Of a DNA stretch of 64,000 bases, positions 35,051 through 41,730 are shown piece by piece. Made by a program: the position numbers and the translations under genes. Within the stretch, counting starts at the first letter, position 1. Each line of letters starts with the position of its first letter. The stretch is taken from positions 354,386 through 418,385 of the forward strand of contig CAKQWM010000001.1 in assembly GCA_934278995.1 (NCBI GenBank), written 5' to 3'. The notes beneath the pieces are model-generated. The model saw only the letters and a list, made by a program, of their open reading frames with translations, searched no databases and was not told the origin of the DNA. Source of the stretch: an uncultured Clostridia bacterium. GTDB taxonomy: Bacteria > Bacillota > Clostridia > Christensenellales > Borkfalkiaceae.

Positions 35051-35079
35051 TTGACTTTTGCCGTTGTTTGCTGTAAAAT
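35051..35079 (+). promoter_or_regulatory. Promoter of short RNA C
   Basis: TTGACT (35051-35056), 17-bp spacer, TAAAAT (35074-35079). Confidence 0.75.
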
Positions 35080-35085
35080 AAGCAA

Positions 35086-35171
35086 TAGGTAAACGGCTTT
35101 GTTCCGTTGTTACACCTGCCGTCAAGTGTTGCGGCATTGCCCCGAACGGATAGTTTCGGGGACTTTTTTTT
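35086..35171 (+). ncRNA. Candidate small RNA C (~86 nt), sharing the 3' half of RNA A
   Basis: Different 5' domain (AGGT.AACGG / CCGTT..ACCT) followed by the same GCCG-tcaagtgttg-CGGC hairpin and CCCCGAA/TTCGGGG terminator as RNA A copies 2 and 3. It has its own promoter. Present once. Confidence 0.65.
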
Positions 35172-35184
35172 GCCTTAAAATTGC

Positions 35185-35285
35185 TTGATTTTTTTGATTT
35201 GAATAGCATAAACTATAGGTGACTAAAGAAAAAAATTTTTCTTTTCCCCACAAGGTATATTGTTACTTGCGGGTATTCTTTTTTG
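35185..35285 (+). ncRNA. Candidate short transcript D with its own promoter
   Basis: TTGATT (35185-35190), 18-bp spacer, TAAACT (35209-35214), then a ~65-nt segment ending in a CCCACAAG/CTTGCGGG hairpin (35247-35273) and a T-rich run. In units 2 and 3 the part from just after GGTGACTAAAG to the next promoter is missing, as if deleted between T-runs. Confidence 0.45.
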
Positions 35286-35322
35286 ACTTTCGCCGATTCT
35301 TTGCGCTTCGGTTTATAAACGT

Positions 35323-35351
35323 TTGACGTTTTTTTAATTCCTCGCTAAAAT
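35323..35351 (+). promoter_or_regulatory. Promoter of RNA B copy 1
   Basis: TTGACG (35323-35328), 17-bp spacer, TAAAAT (35346-35351). Confidence 0.75.
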
Positions 35352-35356
35352 ATTGT

Positions 35357-35472
35357 TGATGACTTAAAAAGAGTTGCTCTGCAACAGTGTTAGGCTATAA
35401 GCAGTGAACACACGAATAAACGCATAAATCGACCGTTTTTCTGACCGTTCCGTAAGGAGCGGTTATTTTTTT
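35357..35472 (+). ncRNA. Candidate small RNA B, copy 1 (~115 nt)
   Basis: Stem 1 GTTGC-tct-GCAAC (35373-35385), stem 2 GTGTT/AACAC (35387-35411) enclosing a small GCT/AGC hairpin, then the terminator ACCGTTCC-gtaa-GGAGCGGT followed by TATTTTTTT (35444-35472). Copy 2 keeps both stems through compensatory changes. No reading frame with an RBS is inside. Confidence 0.72.
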
Positions 35473-35705
35473 CGGAATCATCGAAAGCCTCTGCGTCGCG
35501 CGCGTAAAGAACAACGTCGTTCGGTTTGCCGTTTTAATTTATTTACAAGGTTAAACGACGTCGCTTCAAGGCGCGCGTATTTTTTGCCGTATGCCAAGGG
35601 ATACAAAAAAGAGTAAAAACGTATCGAAGGCATTAACAATACTTTCGATACGAATACACAACGGTACGGTGTATTTTCAAATTTACTTTTATTATTTAAA
35701 TTTGA
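35473..35705 (+). repeat. Array linker plus module U, copy 2
   Basis: A ~100-bp linker with the inverted pair ACGTCGTT/AACGACGT (about 35514-35562), then module U. In this U copy CGTATCGAA/TTCGATACG pairs perfectly. Nearly the same block recurs 608 bp downstream. Confidence 0.7.
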
Positions 35706-35734
35706 TTGACATTATTATGCCGTTATGATATTCT
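35706..35734 (+). promoter_or_regulatory. Promoter of RNA A copy 2
   Basis: TTGACA (35706-35711), 17-bp spacer, TATTCT (35729-35734). Confidence 0.85.
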
Positions 35735-35738
35735 ATAC

Positions 35739-35883
35739 GTGGTCTTGGGCCATGCGGATTTGCCGTTATGTCAAGAACACCACTACCCTCAGGGTAGAAT
35801 GCAGTTGAGGTTGAAATACCTCATTCCCGCCGTCAAGTGTTGCGGCATTGCCCCGAACGGATTAGTTTCGGGGACTTTTTTTT
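35739..35883 (+). ncRNA. Candidate small RNA A, copy 2 (~145 nt)
   Basis: Hairpins by position: GTGGT 35739 with ACCAC 35779; CTTG 35744 with CAAG 35772; TACCC 35784 with GGGTA 35792; TGAGGT 35806 with ACCTCA 35818; GCCG 35829 with CGGC 35843; terminator CCCCGAA 35851 with TTCGGGG 35867 and eight Ts. Almost identical to copy 3; differs from copy 1 mainly in the fourth hairpin. Confidence 0.77.
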
Positions 35884-35956
35884 GCCTTAAAATTGCTTGA
35901 CTTTTTTTGATTTGAATAGCATATACTATAGGTGACTAAAGTTTTTAATTCCTCGA

Positions 35957-36080
35957 TATAATTTATTTGTCGATTCAAAAGTCGTTCGACGACAGCGTTG
36001 GGATTTATCCGCGAACGCAAGATAAAACGCATAAATCGACCGTTTTTCTGATCGTTCCGTAAGGAGCGGTTATTTTTTTC
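35957..36080 (+). ncRNA. Candidate small RNA B, copy 2, with its -10 element
   Basis: TATAAT at 35957-35962 (upstream GTGACT at a long 19-bp spacing, so the promoter is weaker than in copy 1). Transcript from about 35969: stem 1 GTCGT-tcg-ACGAC (35981-35993), stem 2 GCGTT/AACGC (35995-36018) enclosing GGAT/ATCC, terminator ATCGTTCC-gtaa-GGAGCGGT (36051-36070) and Ts. Compared with copy 1, stem 1 shows T-A to C-G and C-G to T-A replacements and stem 2 a T-A to C-G replacement. Confidence 0.7.
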
Positions 36081-36313
36081 GGTATCATCGAAAGCCTCTG
36101 CGTCGCGCGCGTAAACAACAACGTCGTTCGGTTTATCGTTTTAATTTATTTACAAGGTTAAACGACGTCGCTTCAAGGCTCGCGTATTTTTTATCGTATG
36201 CTAAGGGATACAAAAAGGCGTAAAAAACGTACAGAAAACATTAACAATACTTTCGATACGAATACACAACGGTACGGTGTATTTTCAAATTTACTTTTAA
36301 TGTTCAAATTCGT

Positions 36314-36342
36314 TTGACATTATTATGCCGTTATGCTATTCT
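36314..36342 (+). promoter_or_regulatory. Promoter of RNA A copy 3
   Basis: TTGACA (36314-36319), 17-bp spacer, TATTCT (36337-36342), exactly 608 bp from the copy 2 promoter. Confidence 0.85.
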
Positions 36343-36346
36343 AAAT

Positions 36347-36491
36347 GTGGTCTTGGGCCATGCGGATTTGCCGTTATGTCAAGAACACCACTACCCACAG
36401 GGTAGAATGCAGTTGAGGTTGAAATACCTCATTCCCGCCGTCAAGTGTTGCGGCATTGCCCCGAACGGATTAGTTTCGGGGACTTTTTTTT
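36347..36491 (+). ncRNA. Candidate small RNA A, copy 3 (~145 nt)
   Basis: Same hairpin set as copy 2. The only clear change in the body is in the loop of the second hairpin (TACCCACAGGGTA versus TACCCTCAGGGTA), so pairing is untouched. Ends in CCCCGAA/TTCGGGG and eight Ts. Confidence 0.77.
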
Positions 36492-36564
36492 GCCTTAAAA
36501 TTGCTTGACTTTTTTTGATTTGAATAGCATATACTATAGGTGACTAAAGTTTTTAATTCCTCGA

Positions 36565-36700
36565 TATAATTTATTTGTCGATTCAAAAGTCGTTCGACGA
36601 CAGCGTTGGGATTTATCCGCGAACGCAAAATAAAACGTATAAATCAACCGTTTATTATTACAGCGAAGAAAAACCGTTACAAAGCGGACGGTTTTGGCAC
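36565..36700 (+). ncRNA. RNA B copy 3, 3'-truncated or rearranged
   Basis: TATAAT at 36565-36570 and both stems of RNA B are intact, but homology to copies 1 and 2 stops at about 36650, before the usual terminator. An unrelated AACCGT/ACGGTT hairpin with a short T-run (about 36670-36697) could end this transcript. Confidence 0.5.
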
Positions 36701-36737
36701 TTTGTGGAAAACACGCCCGCAAAATGGTAAAAATTAG

Positions 36738-36801
36738 GCTATAAGCCCGTTAACGGCGTATTTTTGTAAAAAAGCGGAGGCAAAACGCCTCCGCTTAAAG
36801 T
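36738..36801 (+). repeat. Right flanking direct repeat of the RNA array (with terminator)
   Basis: 64 bp, identical to 34656-34720 apart from one missing A: dispersed motif, T-rich link and the AAGCGGAGGC/GCCTCCGCTT hairpin. Confidence 0.88.
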
Positions 36802-36839
36802 TTAAATTCAATTATAAATTACCCGAAACGGATATTTTA

Positions 36840-37481
36840 TCAGTTATTATTGTTGGGGAAAAGCGGTAGTTCGAAAAATCCCGCGCAGACTTCCTGAGAA
36901 TAATCCTGACAAGGCGGAATATTGCAATATCCGTAAGACGGGATAAGTAAATCCACCGGCATAACTATTTTAAGAATAAGCGTTACGCACGCGGAACAAG
37001 TAAACGCGGTTTCCGAAGTATAAACACCCTGCGTAGAAACGAGGGAAACGACGCTTCTTACCGTATAAGGTATCACGGACGGTTCGGGTACGAATAAAAT
37101 TACGTCCTCGGTAAACGTTACGGTAGAATTGCCTTTGCCTTCCACGTTGTTTGCGTCAACGAATAACACTTCGACGGGAATCGTTACCGTTGCCTGAACT
37201 CTTGCAAAATTAGGTCTGTCCTGAAGCCTGTCAATCTGAATATTTGAAATGGCGCCTGCCGTGCCGATACTTTTCGCGCTTATAAAAGTAAGCGGATATG
37301 TAGGATTTGCCGGCGTTATATCGGTAAGGTTCAATATAAGCCCTTCTTCCTGCGTTTGTTTTATACAGGCATCGAAAACTTTGTTGACTTCCACGCAAAC
37401 TTTTTCGCACAGACCGTTTAAAGGATTGCCCGTTATCTGACAGGGGCATCTGTCGGAATTAAAATTAGAAAAAAATGACAT
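36840..37481 (-). CDS. Conserved hypothetical protein with N-terminal Cys cluster
   Basis: 213 residues, no signal peptide or membrane helix. The N-terminus is Cys-rich (RCPCQITGNPLNGLCEKVC); the middle is beta-rich with alternating hydrophobic strands (~55-175); the C-terminus adds CSAC, CNIPPC and a final NNNN run. Proteins of this general look occur in Clostridia beside spore-surface genes, but I cannot assign one, so no function is given. RBS AGGAGAT. Three regularly spaced 17-bp repeats lie in its upstream region. Confidence 0.65.
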   Translation of the reverse strand: MSFFSNFNSDRCPCQITGNPLNGLCEKVCVEVNKVFDACIKQTQEEGLILNLTDITPANPTYPLTFISAKSIGTAGAISNIQIDRLQDRPNFARVQATVTIPVEVLFVDANNVEGKGNSTVTFTEDVILFVPEPSVIPYTVRSVVSLVSTQGVYTSETAFTCSACVTLILKIVMPVDLLIPSYGYCNIPPCQDYSQEVCAGFFELPLFPNNNN

Positions 37482-37614
37482 TTTTTATCTCCTTTGTGCC
37501 TGTCGGCTCACTTTAATATATGATAGATTTTTGCGTTTTGATAACATTGCGGATAAAAAAATAAATATAGGTCTTTCTGAAAATATAAACAGCGACCTAT
37601 AAATAAGTATATTC

Positions 37615-37697
37615 AGGACTTAATTGCGCCTTTTTGGCAAGTTTTTCAGGTATAAATTGCACCTTTTGGTATGTTATTTAAGGACTTAATTGCACTT
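37615..37697 (-). promoter_or_regulatory. Three iterons at exact 33-bp spacing upstream of the 213-residue gene
   Basis: On the plus strand AGGACTTAATTGCGCCT (37615), AGGTATAAATTGCACCT (37648) and AGGACTTAATTGCACTT (37681). Each is followed by TTT/TTA and GG(C/T)A. The centres are 33 bp apart, close to three helical turns. They lie 134-216 bp upstream of the minus-strand gene start and look like a cooperative regulator-binding array; no known consensus was recognised. Confidence 0.55.
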
Positions 37698-37756
37698 TTA
37701 GGTATATTTTAGACGCGCTTTTATACGTTTAGTCGAAACTTTTTATTTTAAAAAAA

Positions 37757-37778
37757 GCCCGATAACGGGCTTATAAGC
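37757..37778 (+). repeat. Dispersed palindromic motif copy
   Basis: GCCCGATAACGGGCTTATAAGCG between the hypothetical gene and fba. Confidence 0.75.
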
Positions 37779-37916
37779 GTGGTTTTATAAAGTTTATAAG
37801 AAGATTTGACAAAAAATCGTCTTTGAAAAAGAAGATTTAAACGCATTGTCAGATTAACTGCAACACTTAAAAAAAGTTAAATAAATCTACCGATTTTTGA
37901 AGAAAGTGATTTTGAA

Positions 37917-37952
37917 AAAAGCCGACGGCAAAAAATTACGCCGTCGGCTTTT
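37917..37952 (-). terminator. Terminator of fba
   Basis: AAAAGCCGACGGC pairs with GCCGTCGGCTTTT over a 10-nt loop, 45 nt past the fba stop on the minus strand. Confidence 0.88.
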
Positions 37953-37997
37953 AACGAACAAACCTGGTTTAAGTTAAGTAATTGATAATTCGGCTTA

Positions 37998-38981
37998 CTA
38001 TTTACAAATATCCGCTTTGCCTGCGCAACCCAAAACGTCTTTTAATTTATGACGAACGAGTTCTTTTATGTTAGCGCGGGCGGGTTTTAAATATTCTCTC
38101 GGATCGAATTTTGAAGGGTTATCGTTAAAGAATTTACGGATAGTACCCGTCATAGCAAGACGAAGGTCCGAGTCGATATTGATTTTGCAAACGGAAAGTT
38201 TTGAAGCCTCTCTCAATTCTTCTTCCGGAACGCCTATCGCGTTAGGCATCTTACCGCCGTTTTCGTTGATCATTTTAACGTATTCCTGAGGAACGGAGGA
38301 CGAACCGTGTAAAACGATGGGGAAGCCGGGGAGTTTCTTGGAAACTTCTTCCAAAATGTCGAAACGAAGCGCGGGGGGAACCAAAACGCCGTTTTTGAGG
38401 GTGCATTGTTCGGGTTTGAACTTGTAAGCGCCGTGAGAAGTTCCTATAGCGATTGCTAATGAGTCAACGCCCGTTTCTTCGACGAATCTGATAACTTCTT
38501 CGGGGCGGGTATAAGAACCTACTTCGTGGCTGACTTCGTCTTCGATACCGGAAAGCGTTCCTAATTCTCCTTCAACCGTTACGTAAGGATGCTTCGTCGT
38601 GTCGTGAGCGTACTCGCAGACTTTTTTGGTAAGAGCAACGTTTTCTTCAAAAGGAAGAGAAGAACCGTCTATCATAACCGAAGTAAAACCACCGTCGATG
38701 CACGCTTTGCAGGTTTCAAAATCGGGACCGTGGTCGAGATGCAAAACGATGGGGATATCCGGACATTCTATAACTGCCGCTTCAACTAATTTTACGAGGT
38801 AAGTGTGGTTGGCGTAAGCCCTTGCGCCTTTGGATACCTGTAAAATAACGGGCGCGTGTTCTTCTTTGCAGGCTTCGGTAATGCCTTGAACGATTTCCAT
38901 ATTGTTTACGTTGAAAGCGCCGATAGCGAAACCGCCCTTGTAAGCGGCTTCAAACATTTTTTTAGAGTTAACTAATGGCAT
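37998..38981 (-). CDS. fba: Class II fructose-1,6-bisphosphate aldolase
   Basis: 327 residues, zinc-dependent TIM barrel of glycolysis and gluconeogenesis. Zinc and catalytic residues are visible in VLHLDHGPDFE (about residues 78-88), VEGELGTL, GTSHGAYK and the loop VLHGSSSVP. MPLVNSKKMFEAA is the usual N-terminus. RBS GGAGGG. Transcribed alone between a clear promoter and terminator. Confidence 0.96.
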   Translation of the reverse strand: MPLVNSKKMFEAAYKGGFAIGAFNVNNMEIVQGITEACKEEHAPVILQVSKGARAYANHTYLVKLVEAAVIECPDIPIVLHLDHGPDFETCKACIDGGFTSVMIDGSSLPFEENVALTKKVCEYAHDTTKHPYVTVEGELGTLSGIEDEVSHEVGSYTRPEEVIRFVEETGVDSLAIAIGTSHGAYKFKPEQCTLKNGVLVPPALRFDILEEVSKKLPGFPIVLHGSSSVPQEYVKMINENGGKMPNAIGVPEEELREASKLSVCKINIDSDLRLAMTGTIRKFFNDNPSKFDPREYLKPARANIKELVRHKLKDVLGCAGKADICK

Positions 38982-39013
38982 GATTTTGCCCTCCGTTAAA
39001 TTAATTTGTCTTA

Positions 39014-39042
39014 ATTATACAACAATATTTTTAACAAAGCAA
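39014..39042 (-). promoter_or_regulatory. Promoter of fba
   Basis: Minus strand TTGCTT (39037-39042), 17-bp spacer, TATAAT (39014-39019), 33 nt upstream of the start codon. Confidence 0.75.
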
Positions 39043-39163
39043 ATTTTTTTAACAATTTTTCGCCCGTAAGCCTAAAATTGATTTTATTCACCCGCTAAAA
39101 TTTTTGTTTTACGACGGTAAAAAGTCGAAAATCAGGGTAATCCGAAAAAACTCGTTAAAAAAG

Positions 39164-39192
39164 TTGCCAAAAGGGGTTAAGTGTGCTAAAAT
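39164..39192 (+). promoter_or_regulatory. Promoter of the ACT-like regulator leader
   Basis: TTGCCA (39164-39169), 17-bp spacer, TAAAAT (39187-39192), 248 nt before the coding start. Confidence 0.65.
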
Positions 39193-39198
39193 ATAAAT

Positions 39199-39360
39199 AA
39201 CAAAAAAATAACTGAATTGATGATTTTATCGGAGAGTAAGTTTAAAGCAATTTTTGCTCGCTTTTGCATTTTGCCGTTTTTGGCGTCAAGCCTTCGCCGT
39301 TTTGCAAATTCCGGGTTTTAGTTTTACGATTTTAAACCGCTCTTTCGGGCGGTTTTTTGT
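39199..39360 (+). ncRNA. Structured leader with internal terminator (candidate cis-regulator or sRNA)
   Basis: Between the promoter and the ACT-like gene the predicted transcript contains TTTGCA/TGCAAA around an inner GGCG/CGCC hairpin, and then AAACCGC-tctttcgg-GCGGTTT followed by TTT (39334-39358), an intrinsic terminator 80 nt upstream of the gene. This layout is that of a transcriptional riboswitch or attenuator, or an independent ~160-nt RNA. I do not recognise the aptamer. Confidence 0.5.
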
Positions 39361-39439
39361 TTGAGGGAAAGCCCTGTTTTAAGTGGCAAACTTTACGTAA
39401 AAAGCCGACCTTAAAAGCAAGAGAGTAAAAGGAGTTAAC

Positions 39440-39691
39440 ATGAAAATCGGAGTTATAGGCATTATCATCGAAAACGACAAGGACGTGGTTATAAAAGTGC
39501 AACAACTTTTATCCTCGTATTCGCATCTTATATGCGGGCGCATGGGCGTACCCGACCACGAAAGCGGTATCAACGTTATTTCCGTTATTATAAAGGGAAC
39601 TAACGAAGAAATTTCCGCGTTGACGGGAAAACTCGGAAGACTTGACAAAGTTAAGGTTAAGTCTGCGGTAAGCGAGGCGGCGACGGCGTAA
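39440..39691 (+). CDS. ACT-like iron-only hydrogenase system regulator (TM1266 family)
   Basis: 83 residues forming one ACT-like ferredoxin fold: VIGIIIENDKDVVIKVQQLL, an ICGRMGVP turn, VISVIIKGTNEEISALTGKLG. The RMG(V/I)P and LTGKLG segments are typical of the small TM1266-type proteins usually encoded next to FeFe-hydrogenase maturation genes. No hyd gene is in this window, so its partner is elsewhere. RBS AAGGAG. Confidence 0.8.
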   Translation: MKIGVIGIIIENDKDVVIKVQQLLSSYSHLICGRMGVPDHESGINVISVIIKGTNEEISALTGKLGRLDKVKVKSAVSEAATA

Positions 39692-39796
39692 CAACCCGTT
39701 TCGGGGTTATATAAAACCGCCGATTGCTTACCCTATAGGTAGAAAAGTCGCTTTAAAACTTCTTTTTTACAAATCGTCGTTCAACAGAGGTGTTTT

Positions 39797-40786
39797 ATGA
39801 AAAAAATATTATCTTTAGTTTTGGCTTTTGCGATGTCTTTGGGAATTGTTGCCCTGACGGGTTGCATCGTAAATAATCCGAAGGACGAAAAGACGAAAAT
39901 AACTTTCGTTATGCCCGACGGCGCGCCCGCGCTTGCGGCGTACGAACTTTTAAAAAACGTCGATACGCTTGACGGTCATCCCGTGGAATATAAAATTCTT
40001 GCGGGAGCGTCGGAACTCGGTCCCATGCTTATTAAGGGAGAGGCGCAGGTTGCCGTTATGCCCTTAAACGTTGCGGCAAAACTTTACAACAACAACGTCG
40101 ATATAAAACTTTTGTCCGTCAATATTTTCGGAAACCTTTATATGATAGGCAAAACCGAGCCGGAAGGCGGGGCGAAAGGGCTTTTGGGTAAAGTAGTTTT
40201 AAATATCGGAAGAGGCGGTACCCCCGACATCACTTTAAAACTTATACTCGACAGAAACAACTTAAAGTACGAAGAATCGGAAACGCCTGTCGAAGGCAAA
40301 GTCGCAATCCGTTATTGTCAGGATGCGGCGGAAGTTATTTCGTTGCTTAAAACCGGCAGGGCGGACTTCGGCGTAGTGGGCGAACCCGCGGCGACCAAAG
40401 CGGTTGCGGCAATAGGCGGTAAGGTTGCAATCGACATGCAAAGCGTATGGAACGAACTCGTCGGAGAAAACTCATTCACTCAGGCGGGAGTGGTTGTTTC
40501 TAAAGCCATTTATAGCGATAACGGGCTTATAGACGCGCTTTTTGAAAAATTGACGAGCAATTTAACCTATATTTATCAAGACGCCGATAACGTATCCGCA
40601 ACGCTTTCCGAAAAAGGAAGTTCTTTAAAAGTTAATTTTAACGAAGGCGTTTTAAACAGATGTAATCTTAAAAACGTCAAAGCAAAAACGATAAAGGAGC
40701 AAATAAAATCTTACTTTGAAGCGGTAAAGGGTTACGACGCTTCCTTTATCGGCGGAAAACTTCCCGAAGACGGATTTTATCTGTAA
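39797..40786 (+). CDS. ABC transporter substrate-binding lipoprotein (NitT/TauT type)
   Basis: 329 residues. Lipobox LTGC near residue 23. The mature part is a two-lobed NMT1/SsuA-like fold (FVMPDGAPALAAYELL, GEAQVAVMPLNVAAKL, GRADFGVVGEPAA). It captures a small organic solute for the permease and ATPase that follow; nitrate, sulfonate, taurine or pyrimidine precursors are all possible. A copy of the dispersed palindrome lies inside the frame at 40515-40535 and encodes DNGLID. Confidence 0.85.
   Translation: MKKILSLVLAFAMSLGIVALTGCIVNNPKDEKTKITFVMPDGAPALAAYELLKNVDTLDGHPVEYKILAGASELGPMLIKGEAQVAVMPLNVAAKLYNNNVDIKLLSVNIFGNLYMIGKTEPEGGAKGLLGKVVLNIGRGGTPDITLKLILDRNNLKYEESETPVEGKVAIRYCQDAAEVISLLKTGRADFGVVGEPAATKAVAAIGGKVAIDMQSVWNELVGENSFTQAGVVVSKAIYSDNGLIDALFEKLTSNLTYIYQDADNVSATLSEKGSSLKVNFNEGVLNRCNLKNVKAKTIKEQIKSYFEAVKGYDASFIGGKLPEDGFYL
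40515..40536 (+). repeat. Dispersed motif inside the substrate-binding gene
   Basis: GCGATAACGGGCTTATAGACGCG, read in frame as SDNGLIDA. The same motif is used in the same frame in the pseudouridine synthase gene at 46928. Confidence 0.7.
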
Positions 40787-40828
40787 TTTGTCCGAGGGGC
40801 GGAAACACCCCCTATAAAGTTTTTTTAA

Positions 40829-40894
40829 ATACGTCGTTACTAAAAGCGAAAGCGCGCCGACGACTACCTTTGTCGGCGCGGAAACGTATTTTTC
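40829..40894 (+). terminator. Strong hairpin between substrate-binding and permease genes
   Basis: CGCGCCGAC/GTCGGCGCG (40853-40880) sits inside a wider AATACGT/ACGTATT pair and is followed by TTTTT. It would lower expression of the membrane and ATPase genes relative to the binding protein. Confidence 0.8.
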
Positions 40895-40912
40895 AAAAAA
40901 ACGTATTCTATA

Positions 40913-40965
40913 TAATAAGTCGAAACTTGTAATGTAATTTACATAATAAATCGGAACTTGTAATG
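40913..40965 (+). repeat. 22-bp direct repeat ending at the permease start codon
   Basis: TAATAAGTCGAAACTTGTAATG (40913-40934) and TAATAAATCGGAACTTGTAATG (40944-40965) with 9 bp between; the second copy ends with the permease ATG. No good RBS precedes that ATG. Confidence 0.75.
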
Positions 40966-41730
40966 AAAATATTCAAAAAGTTTTGTCCGCTTATCACGGT
41001 TGCTTTACTTATCGCAATCTGGTACGCTATGGCGGCAATCGTAAACATGAAACTTATCATGCCGACGCCTTACGACACGCTTAAAGAAATGCTCAGAGTG
41101 TTCGGAAGCGCCAAATTTTACGTTGCGCTTTTCGGCAGCGCCTATCGCGCCGTTATAAGTTTTACGATATCTTTCGTTTTTGCGGTGGCGTTTGCGCTTT
41201 TGTCGAACGCGTATTCCGTTTTTGAAAGGTTGTTTTATCCTCTCATAGTTATAGTAAGGGCGACGCCCACGATGAGCGTCATTTTTTTATGTCTTATCTG
41301 GTTCAGTTCTAAAATAAGCCCGATAATCGTTTCCGTAACGATTATTCTGCCGACTTTATACAGCGCGGTAACTTCCGCCGTAAAGTCGTGCGACGATAAA
41401 ATAATCGAAATGTCCAAAGTGTACAAAGTACCGCGCGCCGTTATGGTTAAAAACTATTATCTGCCGCATATAACCGGTACGGTTTTCGACGATACCGTAT
41501 CGGCGTTATCGTTAAACGTCAAACTTATAGTTGCCGCCGAAGCGCTTGCGCAAACGTCTAAAGGCTTGGGCGTTCTGATGCAGATCGCCAAACTTAACCT
41601 CGAAACCGCAACACTTTTTGCATATACGGCAGGCGCCGTAATTCTTAGTTTTTTGTTTGAACTGTTATTGAAAGCGATAAGACTCGTCGTAAAGGAGGTT
41701 AAACGTGCCAAAACTAATCGGAATTACTAA
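40963..41730 (+). CDS. ABC transporter permease (NitT/TauT type)
   Basis: 255 residues, about six membrane helices. The EAA-type loop that contacts the ATPase is near residues 170-195 (DDTVSALSLNVKLIVAAEAL). The start lacks a convincing RBS. The ATPase gene begins 26 nt before its stop. Confidence 0.85.
   Translation: MKIFKKFCPLITVALLIAIWYAMAAIVNMKLIMPTPYDTLKEMLRVFGSAKFYVALFGSAYRAVISFTISFVFAVAFALLSNAYSVFERLFYPLIVIVRATPTMSVIFLCLIWFSSKISPIIVSVTIILPTLYSAVTSAVKSCDDKIIEMSKVYKVPRAVMVKNYYLPHITGTVFDDTVSALSLNVKLIVAAEALAQTSKGLGVLMQIAKLNLETATLFAYTAGAVILSFLFELLLKAIRLVVKEVKRAKTNRNY

Noticed and set aside
35706..35900. 64-codon ORF over RNA A copy 2, repeated at 36314-36508
   Set aside because: It starts on the -35 box of the promoter, has no RBS, and runs through the hairpins and terminator. 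Its conservation between copies comes from the DNA repeat itself.
34861..36700. CRISPR array
   Set aside because: Units are ~600 bp with internal promoters and terminators, not short repeats with unique spacers, and no cas genes are present.
39199..39360. Tetrahydrofolate or glycine riboswitch, suggested by GGAGAGTA near 39231
   Set aside because: Only the short GGAGAG string matches; the remaining conserved core was not found.
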